DNA of 64,000 nucleotides from Cepaea nemoralis (taxonomy: Eukaryota > Mollusca > Gastropoda > Stylommatophora > Helicidae), in the NCBI GenBank assembly GCA_014155875.1, contig JACEFZ010028309.1:327501-391500 (forward strand), in the 5' to 3' direction. A program made the position numbers and the translations under genes. Below are positions 9,808 to 18,879 of this stretch, one piece after another. A model generated the notes under the pieces. It worked only from the letters and a program-made list of their open reading frames with translations, searched no databases and was not told the DNA's origin. Each line of letters begins with the position of its first letter. The stretch's first letter is position 1.

Positions 9808-10940
9808 CTTGCAAACTGTGGGCAGACAAATCAACAATGGTTCCGCCACGTCACATGAATAAATATTATTAAATCAACAACACAAATTATCTGTAGTAAT
9901 TATTTGATATTTTGTATATTATGATTCTACATCTCCAGTGTCTCAATAAAAACAGACACTACTGTGATATTATATGCTGGAATGTCGCCATTGTGAATTT
10001 TTCCGTTTGTAAAGATGTAACCAGGTGGTCTCACAAAATATTTTTTTCCACACCTCTGCATAACGAATCTTGCTAGAACCTCTATAGTTGTGTGCAAAAA
10101 TGGACACAGCATTCATAAATGCACAATAAAGTATAATTCTCTTGATAAGTCATTTATCAATACAAATAAAACTGTGAACCAGTCAATTAAATTTCAGCAA
10201 TGGACGATGGACAAGTTTGAAAACTGACTTGACTTTCATAAATTTTAAGTCATGTAGCAAGATGAACAATGAATACAATAAATATAAAGTAACAAAATAA
10301 ATATATAATAGAATTTAAACGTATATTGATATTTTGTTTAACTTGATGATTGTAAATCTTCTTGTTTATTAAAAAAAAGCAGACAGACACCAATCCAATA
10401 TGCCGCGATTCCGACATTATGAATTTAATAAGAGTAAACACCACGACCGTGCTCACAAAATTCTTTTATTCTATGTCTTCTGCATAACGAATATTGTTGA
10501 AACTCAACATTTATATGTAAAATTGGATGCGCAGTGCGCAGTTCAAAAATGCAGGTTAAATTAGCTTACCTTTGACAATAAACAAGCCAAACTATAAACT
10601 TCCTTACCTTTGTCAAACAGTGGAAAATATTCTTCAAACAATTCACTTGCAATATCTTTCAAGCATGCAGGACTGAAGAATAACCTTTTGACCCCTCGTT
10701 AAAGTTGTCATTCGCGATTTTCATAAAAACAGTTTCGTATTTATCCAATAGGAAACACGACGGGGTTATTTTCGTATACTGCACTTCGTCCTCCGTTAAC
10801 AACGAAATCGCTAATAATACTGCAGTATATTTAAGTATACATATATGACAATTGCTCACTAGGACAATATTTTTTGGGGCCTCCACTTTCTAGGGGGCCC
10901 TAAGCTATAGCTTGTTTAGCTTATACGTAAATCCTGCACT

Positions 10941-11191
10941 GTTGGCAGGACACATCCTTGCTTCTCCGTTGGTGACAGGAAAGAGCTCAGACAGTTCTCC
11001 ATTTTCCTGTACTTCTTCTTCTGCATTCACCCGAAGTAGTTTTTTTTCGGACATGATTGCGTTGTGCCTGTTTACAGCAGAGATGCGTTCTTGCGCCTTT
11101 AGACCGACACGTCCGACTTCTGCGGGCATTTGTTGCCCGGGTTAACCTTCCAGGGGGTTTCATAAGACGTTTGACTCTCACTGTTGTGGTG
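10941..11191. other. Short unassigned spacer
   Basis: About 250 bases between hAT-1 and the LTR element. Short overlapping frames occur on both strands, none recognisable. Confidence 0.3.
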
Positions 11192-11195
11192 TTAT

Positions 11196-11430
11196 TGTAA
11201 CAGTATTGGGTATTATTAGGATCTAGTGGGAAACACAGATACAGCACGATTGAGCATTGAGACTGAAAGGGGGAGAGATGCTCAATCGTGACGTATTGGG
11301 TTGGTATGGGCAGTTAGAACCCAGCTTGAGTAGCGAATGGAGGTGTACATCGAAGCTTTGTTAAGTTAAGCCAATAAACGTTTTATCAACAACCAAACGA
11401 CCGGCCTTCGTCTTATTACACACTGTTATA
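11196..11430 (+). repeat. 5' LTR
   Basis: 235 bases, TGTAACAG to CTGTTATA. It contains a perfect 13-bp inverted repeat (CACGATTGAGCAT at 11245-11257, ATGCTCAATCGTG at 11278-11290) and an AATAAA signal at 11373-11378. Near-identity to the 3' LTR shows recent insertion. Confidence 0.95.
11245..11290 (+). promoter_or_regulatory. LTR hairpin, 13-bp perfect stem
   Basis: CACGATTGAGCAT and ATGCTCAATCGTG can pair around a loop of 20 bases rich in G and A. It is conserved in the 3' LTR at 18185-18230. Its role is unknown; RNA structure in R/U5 or a binding palindrome are options. Confidence 0.7.
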
Positions 11431-11440
11431 AGAGGCGAAA

Positions 11441-11469
11441 TGGAGCCACTTGACCAGGATGCGAACCTG
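11441..11469 (+). promoter_or_regulatory. Candidate primer-binding site
   Basis: TGGAGCCACTTGACC begins 10 bases after the LTR. The next bases (AGGATGCGAACCT) resemble the complement of a tRNA T arm, so the 29-base stretch could be complementary to a tRNA 3' end including CCA. The identity of the tRNA is not established, and the spacing from the LTR is longer than usual. Confidence 0.4.
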
Positions 11470-12786
11470 AGGATGAGAAAAACAAAACAATGCAAAGCCA
11501 GGATTGAATAACGTCGCGGAAAGGTTCAAGAACTAAACAAACGAACAAAATACTAGCGGCACGTAAATGAACAATTTCTGAACCTGATAACAGACGCACC
11601 AAAAGATGGCCAGTAAGTTCTAAATAGTAGTAATATCTGAATACAGAGGCCAAAAGCTCGCCCAGGAGTGGTCCTTTGTAAGTCTTTTTTAAGACTTCAG
11701 ATAACGGTCAAAGTAGTAATAAGAAGTTTGTTATACCAGCCGTTTTGCAGAGGTCACAGTGAAGGAAGTTGTATGGCCGCCCTTCTACAGTTTGATTGTT
11801 AGCAACAGGCTTAACATGGACTGAAATTTTGCGTTGCAAAAGTCATCAAGGCCACTGCCTTACATCGTTCTGATTGACCAGGAGTGATCCTATCCTGAGA
11901 GTTGGGCAAACCAGCAATGTAAGTTGCTCAAAGTTAAAGAGCTAATCAGGAGTTGTCAGGACAGCATGATCGTTGATCGGGCCATAACTGCTTAAAACAC
12001 TCAATTATCGCTAGGCCTTGGCTGATCCTGATAAATTTTTGGGCCTCGTTATTCCTATGACCCAAACACACCCAATCCATTTTTGGGCCTCGTTATTCCT
12101 ATGACCCATTCCATACGACGTTGAAGTATCCACTTGAGAATCAAGGAAGGGACCCAACCAGGGGTCGAAGATTTTCCGGCAGCCCATGAGATGTGACCCA
12201 ACCAGGGGTTGAAAAATTTTCTGGCAGCCCACGAGAAGGACGAAATTACTTGGGGGAAGAGAAGTGATATCTGAACTCCGCCACCTGAATTCCGAGACTA
12301 AATTTCACCTGATGCGGGCTCTGGTTGGTTGAACTGAATCCGTAAGTTGGTAAAAGAAGGTAACGGATTAATTTAAGGAAATAGACTCAGAGTTGTGTAT
12401 TTCGAGGTCTCCCGTGAGGTTCCGAACTTCTTAATTAGAGTGGAGTACAGGACATTATTGTGCTTTAAGAAACAGATATCTACAAGGAACCTTCTGATTG
12501 CCACAAATTTGAGTTTTTTTTAATTGAGGACAGGGTTCATTCTTCCTATGCTCAGACAGGACGTCGTTGGTGCTTCTTCTGATTAATGTAATATCTTACA
12601 ATATTATAGCCAACTGAATTGTGCTGGTTGGGATTTAGGAAATTATAATTGTGTGATTGGTTGCTTGCTTGTTTTAGTATTTTTTTCAGCATAGCGGAAC
12701 AGGATACCTTAGGAATATTTCAGCAGAGCAGATTCATCACGACACAGTTGAGAATTATTTCGGCTGAGATAGCATAAAGAGTAAAA
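11470..12786 (+). other. LTR element 5' leader with short tandem duplications
   Basis: Non-coding leader of the LTR element. Two short direct duplications stand out: TTTTTGGGCCTCGTTATTCC at about 12036 and 12078, and GACCCAACCAGGGGT followed by GAA.ATTTTC.GGCAGCCCA at about 12152 and 12195. No coding frame is recognised. It could hold packaging or translation signals, which is inference. Confidence 0.55.
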
Positions 12787-14214
12787 ATGTACCTGAGCAG
12801 AGACTTAGGACGCGTGACCACATGGTTAGGAGAGTTAAAGGAGGCAGTCAGCGAGGTAGAATGTTTTGTACACTGGTTACAGAGTAATGTAAGAGGAGGT
12901 AATGAGATAAAAAGGAACAACAAGAATAACCAAGGACAGCCACTGGTTAATGAAAATAGAGGGCAGTATAGAAGTATTTATGAAAATCCAAAGATGACTA
13001 AGGTCAAGAGCTGGTATAATGATCAGAGATACAGAAATGGACATGAGAAAGACTGTTATAGGAGTTGGCCATCCTATACTGTAAGCGCTAGGAAAAAACG
13101 TGACGAATGGTTTGAAAAAAGACAAAGACAATATCTAAACTCAGGTGTAAGAGACAGAGTTGAACCTGTAAATAAAACACAGACTAATCCTAAAATGGTT
13201 GCGAATGTGACTAGTGGACAGGAAAAGAAGACGACGGTGTTAGTAAAGAAAAGAAATAGAGAGACGCAGACACAAGCAGGTAATACGATAGAAAGTAGTA
13301 CGCAGACTCAGGTACAATCAGTCAGCAAGATGACAAAGGGAACTCAAACTGATTTCATAGAGAATCAGTCAAAACCTACTCATTTGACTAAGAGAGACAA
13401 GGTTGAAGTTAGGAAAGATGGACAGACAAGGGCCAAGGACGAAAGGAAGTCAATGAAGAAAAGTGTTAGTATGGTTGTAAATAGAGGTAGTACCATGTCA
13501 ACTTCTTCAGCTATAGACAAGAAACTAATTCCCAAATGGTGTAGGAATATTAGCTGTCAGAGTTCAAGTTATGGAGAAGATATTCCCACAGCTGAATATT
13601 ATAGTGATGCTGAATCAGATATTATTACAGATGATTCGGAGAAGGAGAGTGTTACACTACGGGCAGGTCCTGAATCGAGGCGTGATGTTCCATCATATGG
13701 AGTAGTTGCTAGTAGACAGACGGACAGAGTTTTGGGTAGTGACTCTTTGAAACAAAATACTGGTTTGTATGACAAGACAGTAGGGAAGGCTAAGGGACGA
13801 AGACCGAGAAAGAGAAAGAAAGTCAGACGTTTTAGGGACGACTATAGGAATAGAGCAGACGTGTTTGCAGTAAACTATAGTGAGTCTGATGAGGGAACTA
13901 TTATTAGTGTGTCATCTGAGGACGAGATGGGAAGGTATAAACGTTACATAAGATACACAGAAAACAGTGAACAGACTGACGCAAATAAAGGATATAGAAA
14001 GAAATCATTTAAGAAAAAGTATAGTGGTAGACAGTTAGCGGGAATTTATTCAACAACAGAAAGTGACTTAAGTAAAATAGAAGACCTTAGGACCTTAAGA
14101 CCTGAGTACTTTAGTAACTTGACAACAGATAGTGAAGATGACATTATAAGTGAAAGACGGGTTAATGTATTGAGAGACAGTGAAGTGTTCAACTTGGACA
14201 CACTATATGACTAA
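12787..14214 (+). CDS. Orphan 475-aa basic, disordered ORF of the LTR element
   Basis: I recognise no family. The protein starts MYLSRDLGRVTTWLGEL with a short amphipathic, possibly helical stretch (residues 1-35). It then becomes Lys/Arg/Ser-rich and probably disordered. Four TQT motifs sit at residues 131, 160, 172 and 186 (NKTQTN, ETQTQ, STQTQ, KGTQTD). A strongly basic patch GRRPRKRKKVRRFR lies near 337-350, and acidic Ser/Asp clusters follow (YSDAESD, SESDEG, TTDSEDD). No zinc knuckle, protease or RT motif is present. Position after the leader suggests a Gag-like role (RNA binding), which is inference. The first Met of the frame was chosen as start. TQT matches the LC8 dynein-light-chain binding consensus. 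Confidence 0.6.
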   Translation: MYLSRDLGRVTTWLGELKEAVSEVECFVHWLQSNVRGGNEIKRNNKNNQGQPLVNENRGQYRSIYENPKMTKVKSWYNDQRYRNGHEKDCYRSWPSYTVSARKKRDEWFEKRQRQYLNSGVRDRVEPVNKTQTNPKMVANVTSGQEKKTTVLVKKRNRETQTQAGNTIESSTQTQVQSVSKMTKGTQTDFIENQSKPTHLTKRDKVEVRKDGQTRAKDERKSMKKSVSMVVNRGSTMSTSSAIDKKLIPKWCRNISCQSSSYGEDIPTAEYYSDAESDIITDDSEKESVTLRAGPESRRDVPSYGVVASRQTDRVLGSDSLKQNTGLYDKTVGKAKGRRPRKRKKVRRFRDDYRNRADVFAVNYSESDEGTIISVSSEDEMGRYKRYIRYTENSEQTDANKGYRKKSFKKKYSGRQLAGIYSTTESDLSKIEDLRTLRPEYFSNLTTDSEDDIISERRVNVLRDSEVFNLDTLYD

Positions 14215-15659
14215 AATAGAGTAGATACAGCATAGAGTTAGTAGAGGGTGAGAGATAAACTAAGTATTAGAAATAGTTGGACTCAGAGCTATGACGTGGT
14301 GTCTGAGATAGTTTTACTTGTGGGTTTCAGAAAAAAGTATACTGTTGTTGACAAATAAACCGAGAGTATCTGCTGAGGAGATATGGATTGAAGAAGAACT
14401 GAGTATCCTGTGTGTAAAATAGCCAGTTGAACGTGTGAATAAAAGTAGTAGACTGTGGATGCTTGAAATATACGAGTTACGTCGTGCTTGCGGAGGAAGA
14501 AGAAAGTTGTTGTGTGTGGAGAAGTATAGAATGATAGTTACGAAATTAGGGATCTGTTGGAATGAGGTTTGTTTTGAAGAGATAGTAGATAGTGCAGTGA
14601 AAACAATAGAAGTTGCGAGATTGTCATGTATAGGGTCTGACCTTCGTATAGAAGTAGAGATATAAGAAAGCAGTGAATTGAGAAAGTCCTCTGGAATAAT
14701 TCGTCTAGTTGTGCGGTGTTCGTACGGGAGTATAACTATAGTCGAACAGTTGTTCGTCGTAAGGAAGGTGTGATGACGTCCCCTAGGTGAAAGTACATAG
14801 ATAAAATATAAGAGTGGCGTTAACATGTCTTGTGTCAATGTGTTTTGAGGAGATAAATACGTGTAGATTCTAGTGAATGATTGCTGGAATGTTGAATTGG
14901 CGTCTAAATGGTTCGGTTTTGAAATAATAGTGTAGACACGTTAGGTTGTCGTGATGCGAGTGTAGTCGTGAGATGAGAGCGAGGTGGTGTATCATTGTCT
15001 GTGTGAATATGAGAAGAGTGATTGATAAGTCCAGAGAATTGAACAGACTGGTTACACCTGTTGTCAATATCATTTGTTTCGTTTCGTTTAGCGGAATTGT
15101 TGTTGTTTGTTCTTCTTTAGCTATAGTCCTCGCCTCTGTTTTGTTTGTGCTAAAGTGTGATGTCTTTTGTTTGGAATGTGTGATCTTGGAAGGAAATTAT
15201 AGAAGTCGTATGACAGGTTGACAGAAAGAGAGTTAATATTATGACTGACGTTTCACAAAACATCTTTAGTATTTTTGACAGGAACATGTCGAAGCAGGAG
15301 TGCCTAATACGGAGATGTGAGAAAAATGAGGTCCGTTGTCAGTTATCAGGACATGAGTTGCTGTTCTGAAAGAATCCTGATAAATAGGAGTGAAAGATAC
15401 GAAGGTAAACAAGGTGAGGTAAATGAAAATTAGAAAGGGTGTTCCGACTGGTTTGACTGTCGTCACGATGTGAAAAGGATAGGAGAGACTTGAGGTAATG
15501 GTGCTGAGATACAGAAAGTACTGATGCAAAAGATATTAATTGCTTCAGATAGACGAGAAATTTAAAAAGTTGAATTAGTTATCAAGACAGGAAGTAGATG
15601 TATTGGTGATAAGTCTATAGTAAATAGACAAAGTTTTGTTGGACGTAGGAGAATGGAAA

Positions 15660-15676
15660 TACCGTAGATAACGGTA
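15660..15676 (+). other. Recurring hairpin, copy 1
   Basis: TACCGT-AGATA-ACGGTA: 6-bp stem with an AGATA loop. Confidence 0.6.
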
Positions 15677-15980
15677 ATAGTGATTTAGAAATTGTACTGA
15701 TGCTTGGTAAAAATCCGAGCCACAGAATAGATGACTGCTGGTACATTGAGATGACATTGGAATAATCCCCACATAATGGAATAAATGTGTCGACCTGTAG
15801 TTTACAGTGCTGGATTAAGAGGATATTTTGGATGTGATGACGTATTAGGAGTGAGGCTGGAACAAGATAGAAAATTGTGAGGGGAGATAATCAATGTTTG
15901 ACTTCCAGAAAAAGGAATGGTCAGTTGTTGAGTAGTGATTTTGCTTGGAGGGGAACAAGTATGGTTACGCATTAAGATAA

Positions 15981-15995
15981 TCTGTAGATAACAGA
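15981..15995 (+). other. Recurring hairpin, copy 2
   Basis: TCTGT-AGATA-ACAGA: 5-bp stem, same loop, with compensating stem changes relative to copy 1. Confidence 0.6.
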
Positions 15996-16261
15996 GGGAT
16001 ATTTGTATATATGTATATACGTATTTTGGCATTAATGCTTGGTATGGAGTTGTTTTGTTATACATGACTTGCCTAAATAGATAGGTGTTACATTGGTTAG
16101 AAAAGGAGGCCAATGTTGCTGGGTCACTTTACGTAGTAATTTGAAGGGAGTTGTATTTTTTTGAAAACCTTATCTTTGTTTTATTGCTTGATTTGGTCCT
16201 GTAAAATTGATTGTAATTATTTTAGAGTAGGGTTATTGTGTCCTTAGACCTTCATGTGTAA

Positions 16262-16290
16262 ACTACTGGTCCGTAAAAGAGACCAGTAGT
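16262..16290 (+). other. Strong hairpin, 10-bp stem
   Basis: ACTACTGGTC and GACCAGTAGT pair perfectly around a 9-base loop CGTAAAAGA. It lies in the non-coding interior of the LTR element and is not obviously related to the AGATA-loop hairpins. Confidence 0.6.
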
Positions 16291-16939
16291 ATTAAGTAAC
16301 AATAGAATAGGATGTATGTTGTATCATCATCACCATCGTCCACCATTATCATCATCATACCTTTAGTTGAGTTGAGGGGAAACAAACATAAATGATTGTT
16401 ACAAAATTTGGGGGGGGTTTGATGTCCTGTTGTGATTTTGATTTCGCTGTTTTGTGTGTTAAATAGTAATTAATTAAGTTATGTTTAAATTATAGGGTTT
16501 TTGTCGAGAATAAAGACAATACAGGGGGCTGTAATTAGGACCCTTCGTTCAGAAAGTTATAATAAACTACTGTGAGCTAATAGAGAGACACATTCTCTTT
16601 GTGAAGAATAACTTCATGGGTGTATATTACTGGGATAATCAGCATAGTGAGGTTGATGGGCTTATGAAGAAGTGGAAACATATACCGGGGATGGTTATGG
16701 GAAAGGTTAGAGATACACTAAAAGTAAGCATTAATTAGAAAAACATGGGATTGGATACCACATGGGAGAAGAAAAGATTAATGAATATATTCAGTGGGGT
16801 AAAGCTGAGAAAAGTTTTGAACATAGTTTCCGGGGGTTCAGAAGAACCATGATATACACGAGATTGCGGGGTTATAGAAGAATAAGAAAATTACCCCAGA
16901 CAAAGAGTAAACATGAATTGGATCCATGTTTGACTAGAC

Positions 16940-16954
16940 ACTGTAGATAACAGT
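16940..16954 (+). other. Recurring hairpin, copy 3
   Basis: ACTGT-AGATA-ACAGT: perfect 5-bp stem with the common loop. Confidence 0.6.
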
Positions 16955-17097
16955 ACAATAATAAAGAGGTGTTAGGGTGTAAATGAGAAATGAACATAGG
17001 GGAGACATAAGGACATGGAGTGTTTGTGGGTCAGTAATAAAGGGACTGAGATTAAAGTTGATTACAAGCAGTCACAGACATGAGTGGTTATTTTAGC

Positions 17098-17114
17098 TGC
17101 TGTAGATTACGGCA
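17098..17114 (+). other. Recurring hairpin, copy 4
   Basis: TGCTGT-AGATT-ACGGCA: 6-bp stem with one T-G wobble; the loop differs at one base. Confidence 0.6.
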
Positions 17115-17249
17115 TGAATTATGAATTGAGATTTTAGAGAGACATTGGGTTGCATGGCCTGGGCAGGGTGTAAATGTTTATAAGTGGGTCAGATTACAAT
17201 GTTGTGTTTGATAGTTAACATTTAAGGGGAGATTTCAAGGTTACTAGGT

Positions 17250-17266
17250 TGCTGTTGATAACGGCA
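17250..17266 (+). other. Recurring hairpin, copy 5
   Basis: TGCTGT-TGATA-ACGGCA: same stem as copy 4, loop TGATA. It starts 152 bases after copy 4. Confidence 0.6.
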
Positions 17267-17532
17267 TAAGTGGAGCATTTTAGTAGATATGCCCATAAGA
17301 AATGGACATTAAGAGAGAACCTGAGGTATTGGAGAAGATTAGTTATACGAGGTGATGAGGTTATGTAAGGTGTTGTGTTGGAGGAGGTCTTAAGGGATAA
17401 TAGACCTTTTTAATTGTGTCTTCGAGTTCTGTTTTGTGGTTTACATTACAATGTGAGGTTGAGGGTAGGTAGTGTATGTTATAAAGACACTTAGAAGTGA
17501 AGAATATTTTTGGATGATGGTTGGTAATTGAT

Positions 17533-17547
17533 GCTGTAGATAGCAGC
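17533..17547 (+). other. Recurring hairpin, copy 6
   Basis: GCTGT-AGATA-GCAGC: 5-bp stem including one T-G wobble, loop AGATA. Confidence 0.6.
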
Positions 17548-18128
17548 GTAAACTGTTACCATAATGAGTGGTACTGGGGGAGATATAGTGGTTTAGAATT
17601 TATTGCATAAATTCTCAAAGGACAAAGGGGTATAAAGGGGTGTGTGATTTAGGTGAATGTTGTTTTTTTTGAAAGAGTTCTATTTCTTCTTTTTAAATTC
17701 CGGTGGCCACCGATTCTTTATCTTCCTATCGTATGAAAGTGATTTCAGGTTAGTTGAAAGTGGGGAATTAGTAGTATTGGTGATAAGAATAAGGAGTTGG
17801 TGTCAGCGTTTGAAGTGGAAAGCGGATTGCTTATTGAAGTGGAGAAGGAGTATGTAAGAAGACGTGTTATGATGATGTATTATATAGAAAGTTGAATTTG
17901 AAATGTTATATGTAAATATGTTATGTTTGGTTGAAGGACCAAGAACGAAGAAGAAGTGGGTTGACTATATAGCTGGGGAAAAAGTAAAGAAATTGAATGT
18001 TCAGTTAAGTTAGAGTTGGTTTGAGAAAGATTAGATGGAACTGGGAGAAATAAGGAAAAAGAGGGAATAGAGTAAGGGGATTTGGAGTAAAGATTTTTCC
18101 TTTATAAGGAAAATTCTTTATTAAACAT

Positions 18129-18135
18129 GGGGAGG
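18129..18135 (+). promoter_or_regulatory. Polypurine tract
   Basis: GGGGAGG directly abuts the TG of the 3' LTR, as expected for the plus-strand primer of LTR-element reverse transcription. Confidence 0.7.
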
Positions 18136-18370
18136 TGTAACAGTATTGGGTATTATTAGGATCTAGTGGGAAACACAAGTACAGCACGATTGAGCATTGA
18201 GACTGAAAGGGGGAGAGATGCTCAATCGTGACGTATTGGGTTGGTATGGGCAGTTAGAACCCAGCTTGAGTAGCGAATGGAGGTGTACATCGAAGCTTTG
18301 TTAAGTTAAGCCAATAAACGTTTTATCAACAACCAAACGACCGGCCTTCGTCTTATTACACACTGTTATA
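18136..18370 (+). repeat. 3' LTR
   Basis: 235 bases, differing from the 5' LTR only at CAAGT versus CAGAT near position 43 (two substitutions). The 13-bp inverted repeat (18185-18197, 18218-18230) and AATAAA (18313-18318) are kept. Confidence 0.95.
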
Positions 18371-18420
18371 TTATTCCCCCATCCCAGCTGGCCCATTTAG
18401 AACAGCTGAAGACATAACGG

Positions 18421-18845
18421 TCAGCCTTTAATGGAAGGCAGGGGCAGACCATGGGCATTCCCCGCCATCCAAGGAGGCTTCCATAATTGCAGAGCCGACA
18501 CATAGCGCTTTGGTACTGGGCTCACCCAAGGAATCGTCACGTCCAGCACGTGGCTGCTTAGCCTCACTTCCGTATATTGGGCCCTCCGTTCACCACAGGC
18601 TGTTCCTCCGGAAACCAGACGAATGCAGTCTGCAGATAACATCCACACAGTGAGCTTTCGATTCGGACTTTCCACGTAATGGATTTGCTATCCAAGCAAT
18701 ATTCCATTTCGTTCCATTGGGACGCTTTTTCCATCTCTGAAGACGCCCACGCAATGAGCTTTTGATTTGGACTTTCCTCGTAATGGATTTGCTAGCTAAG
18801 CAATATTCCATTTCATGCTTCTGGGACGCTTTTGTTACCGACATA
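18421..18845 (-). repeat. Duplicated block downstream of LINE E
   Basis: A unit of about 100 bases (GAGCTTT.GATT.GGACTTTCC, CGTAATGGATTTGCTA, AAGCAATATTCCATTTC, GGGACGCTTT) occurs at about 18652 and 18757. It lies 3' of the LINE E coding remnant on the minus strand and may be 3' UTR or flanking DNA. No gene is recognised. Confidence 0.4.
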
Positions 18846-18879
18846 CCTGTGGTTTGAAGTGTGGCAGTCTAAGTACTTC

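Larger units (their letters stand above)
6842..10940 (-). mobile_element. hAT-1, ZMYM1-type DNA transposon
   Basis: The left end starts CAGGGCCGGATTTAGAC. The right end, read on the minus strand, starts CAGTGCAGGATTTACG. Both are followed at different distances by a CTAAGCT / GGGCCC motif. These are hAT-style CAG ends enclosing a minus-strand ZMYM1-like transposase. I did not find a convincing 8-bp target duplication (GTAACATG on the left, TTGGCAGG on the right), so the exact ends are provisional. The stretch at 9850-10860 is AT-rich non-coding 5' sequence. Confidence 0.7.
14215..18128 (+). other. Cytosine-poor non-coding interior of the LTR element
   Basis: About 3.9 kb with no sense frame longer than about 80 codons. 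The sense strand is very poor in C (4 in 17161-17220; 2 in 17341-17400). This produces spurious Ser/Thr/Ile-rich frames on the minus strand (for example 14314-14838 and 15802-16113), which I do not call genes. The region carries at least six related short hairpins (listed separately) and one 10-bp-stem hairpin. Confidence 0.7.
11192..18374 (+). mobile_element. Young non-autonomous LTR retrotransposon
   Basis: Two 235-bp direct repeats (11196-11430 and 18136-18370) differ at only two adjacent-region positions. They are flanked by a 4-bp target duplication TTAT (11192-11195, 18371-18374). The ends are TGTAACAG...CTGTTATA. A purine tract GGGGAGG directly precedes the 3' LTR. The 6.7-kb interior has a single long sense frame (12787-14214). 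I find no protease, RT (no YxDD in context), RNase H or integrase. It fits a large retrotransposon derivative mobilised in trans by a Gypsy-like partner. The partner clade is inferred from LTR ends and TSD length only. Confidence 0.85.

Noticed and set aside
6834..10948. 8-bp target duplication of hAT-1
   Set aside because: GTAACATG on the left and TTGGCAGG on the right do not match; either ends are misplaced or the duplication has decayed.
14314..16113. Minus-strand ORFs in the LTR element (for example 174 and 103 codons)
   Set aside because: Low complexity and caused by C-depletion of the opposite strand; no recognisable domain, antisense to the element.
14215..18128. Hidden pol gene in the LTR element
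   Set aside because: No D[ST]G protease, YxDD RT box or integrase zinc/DDE pattern was seen in any plus frame by eye. A profile search would settle it.
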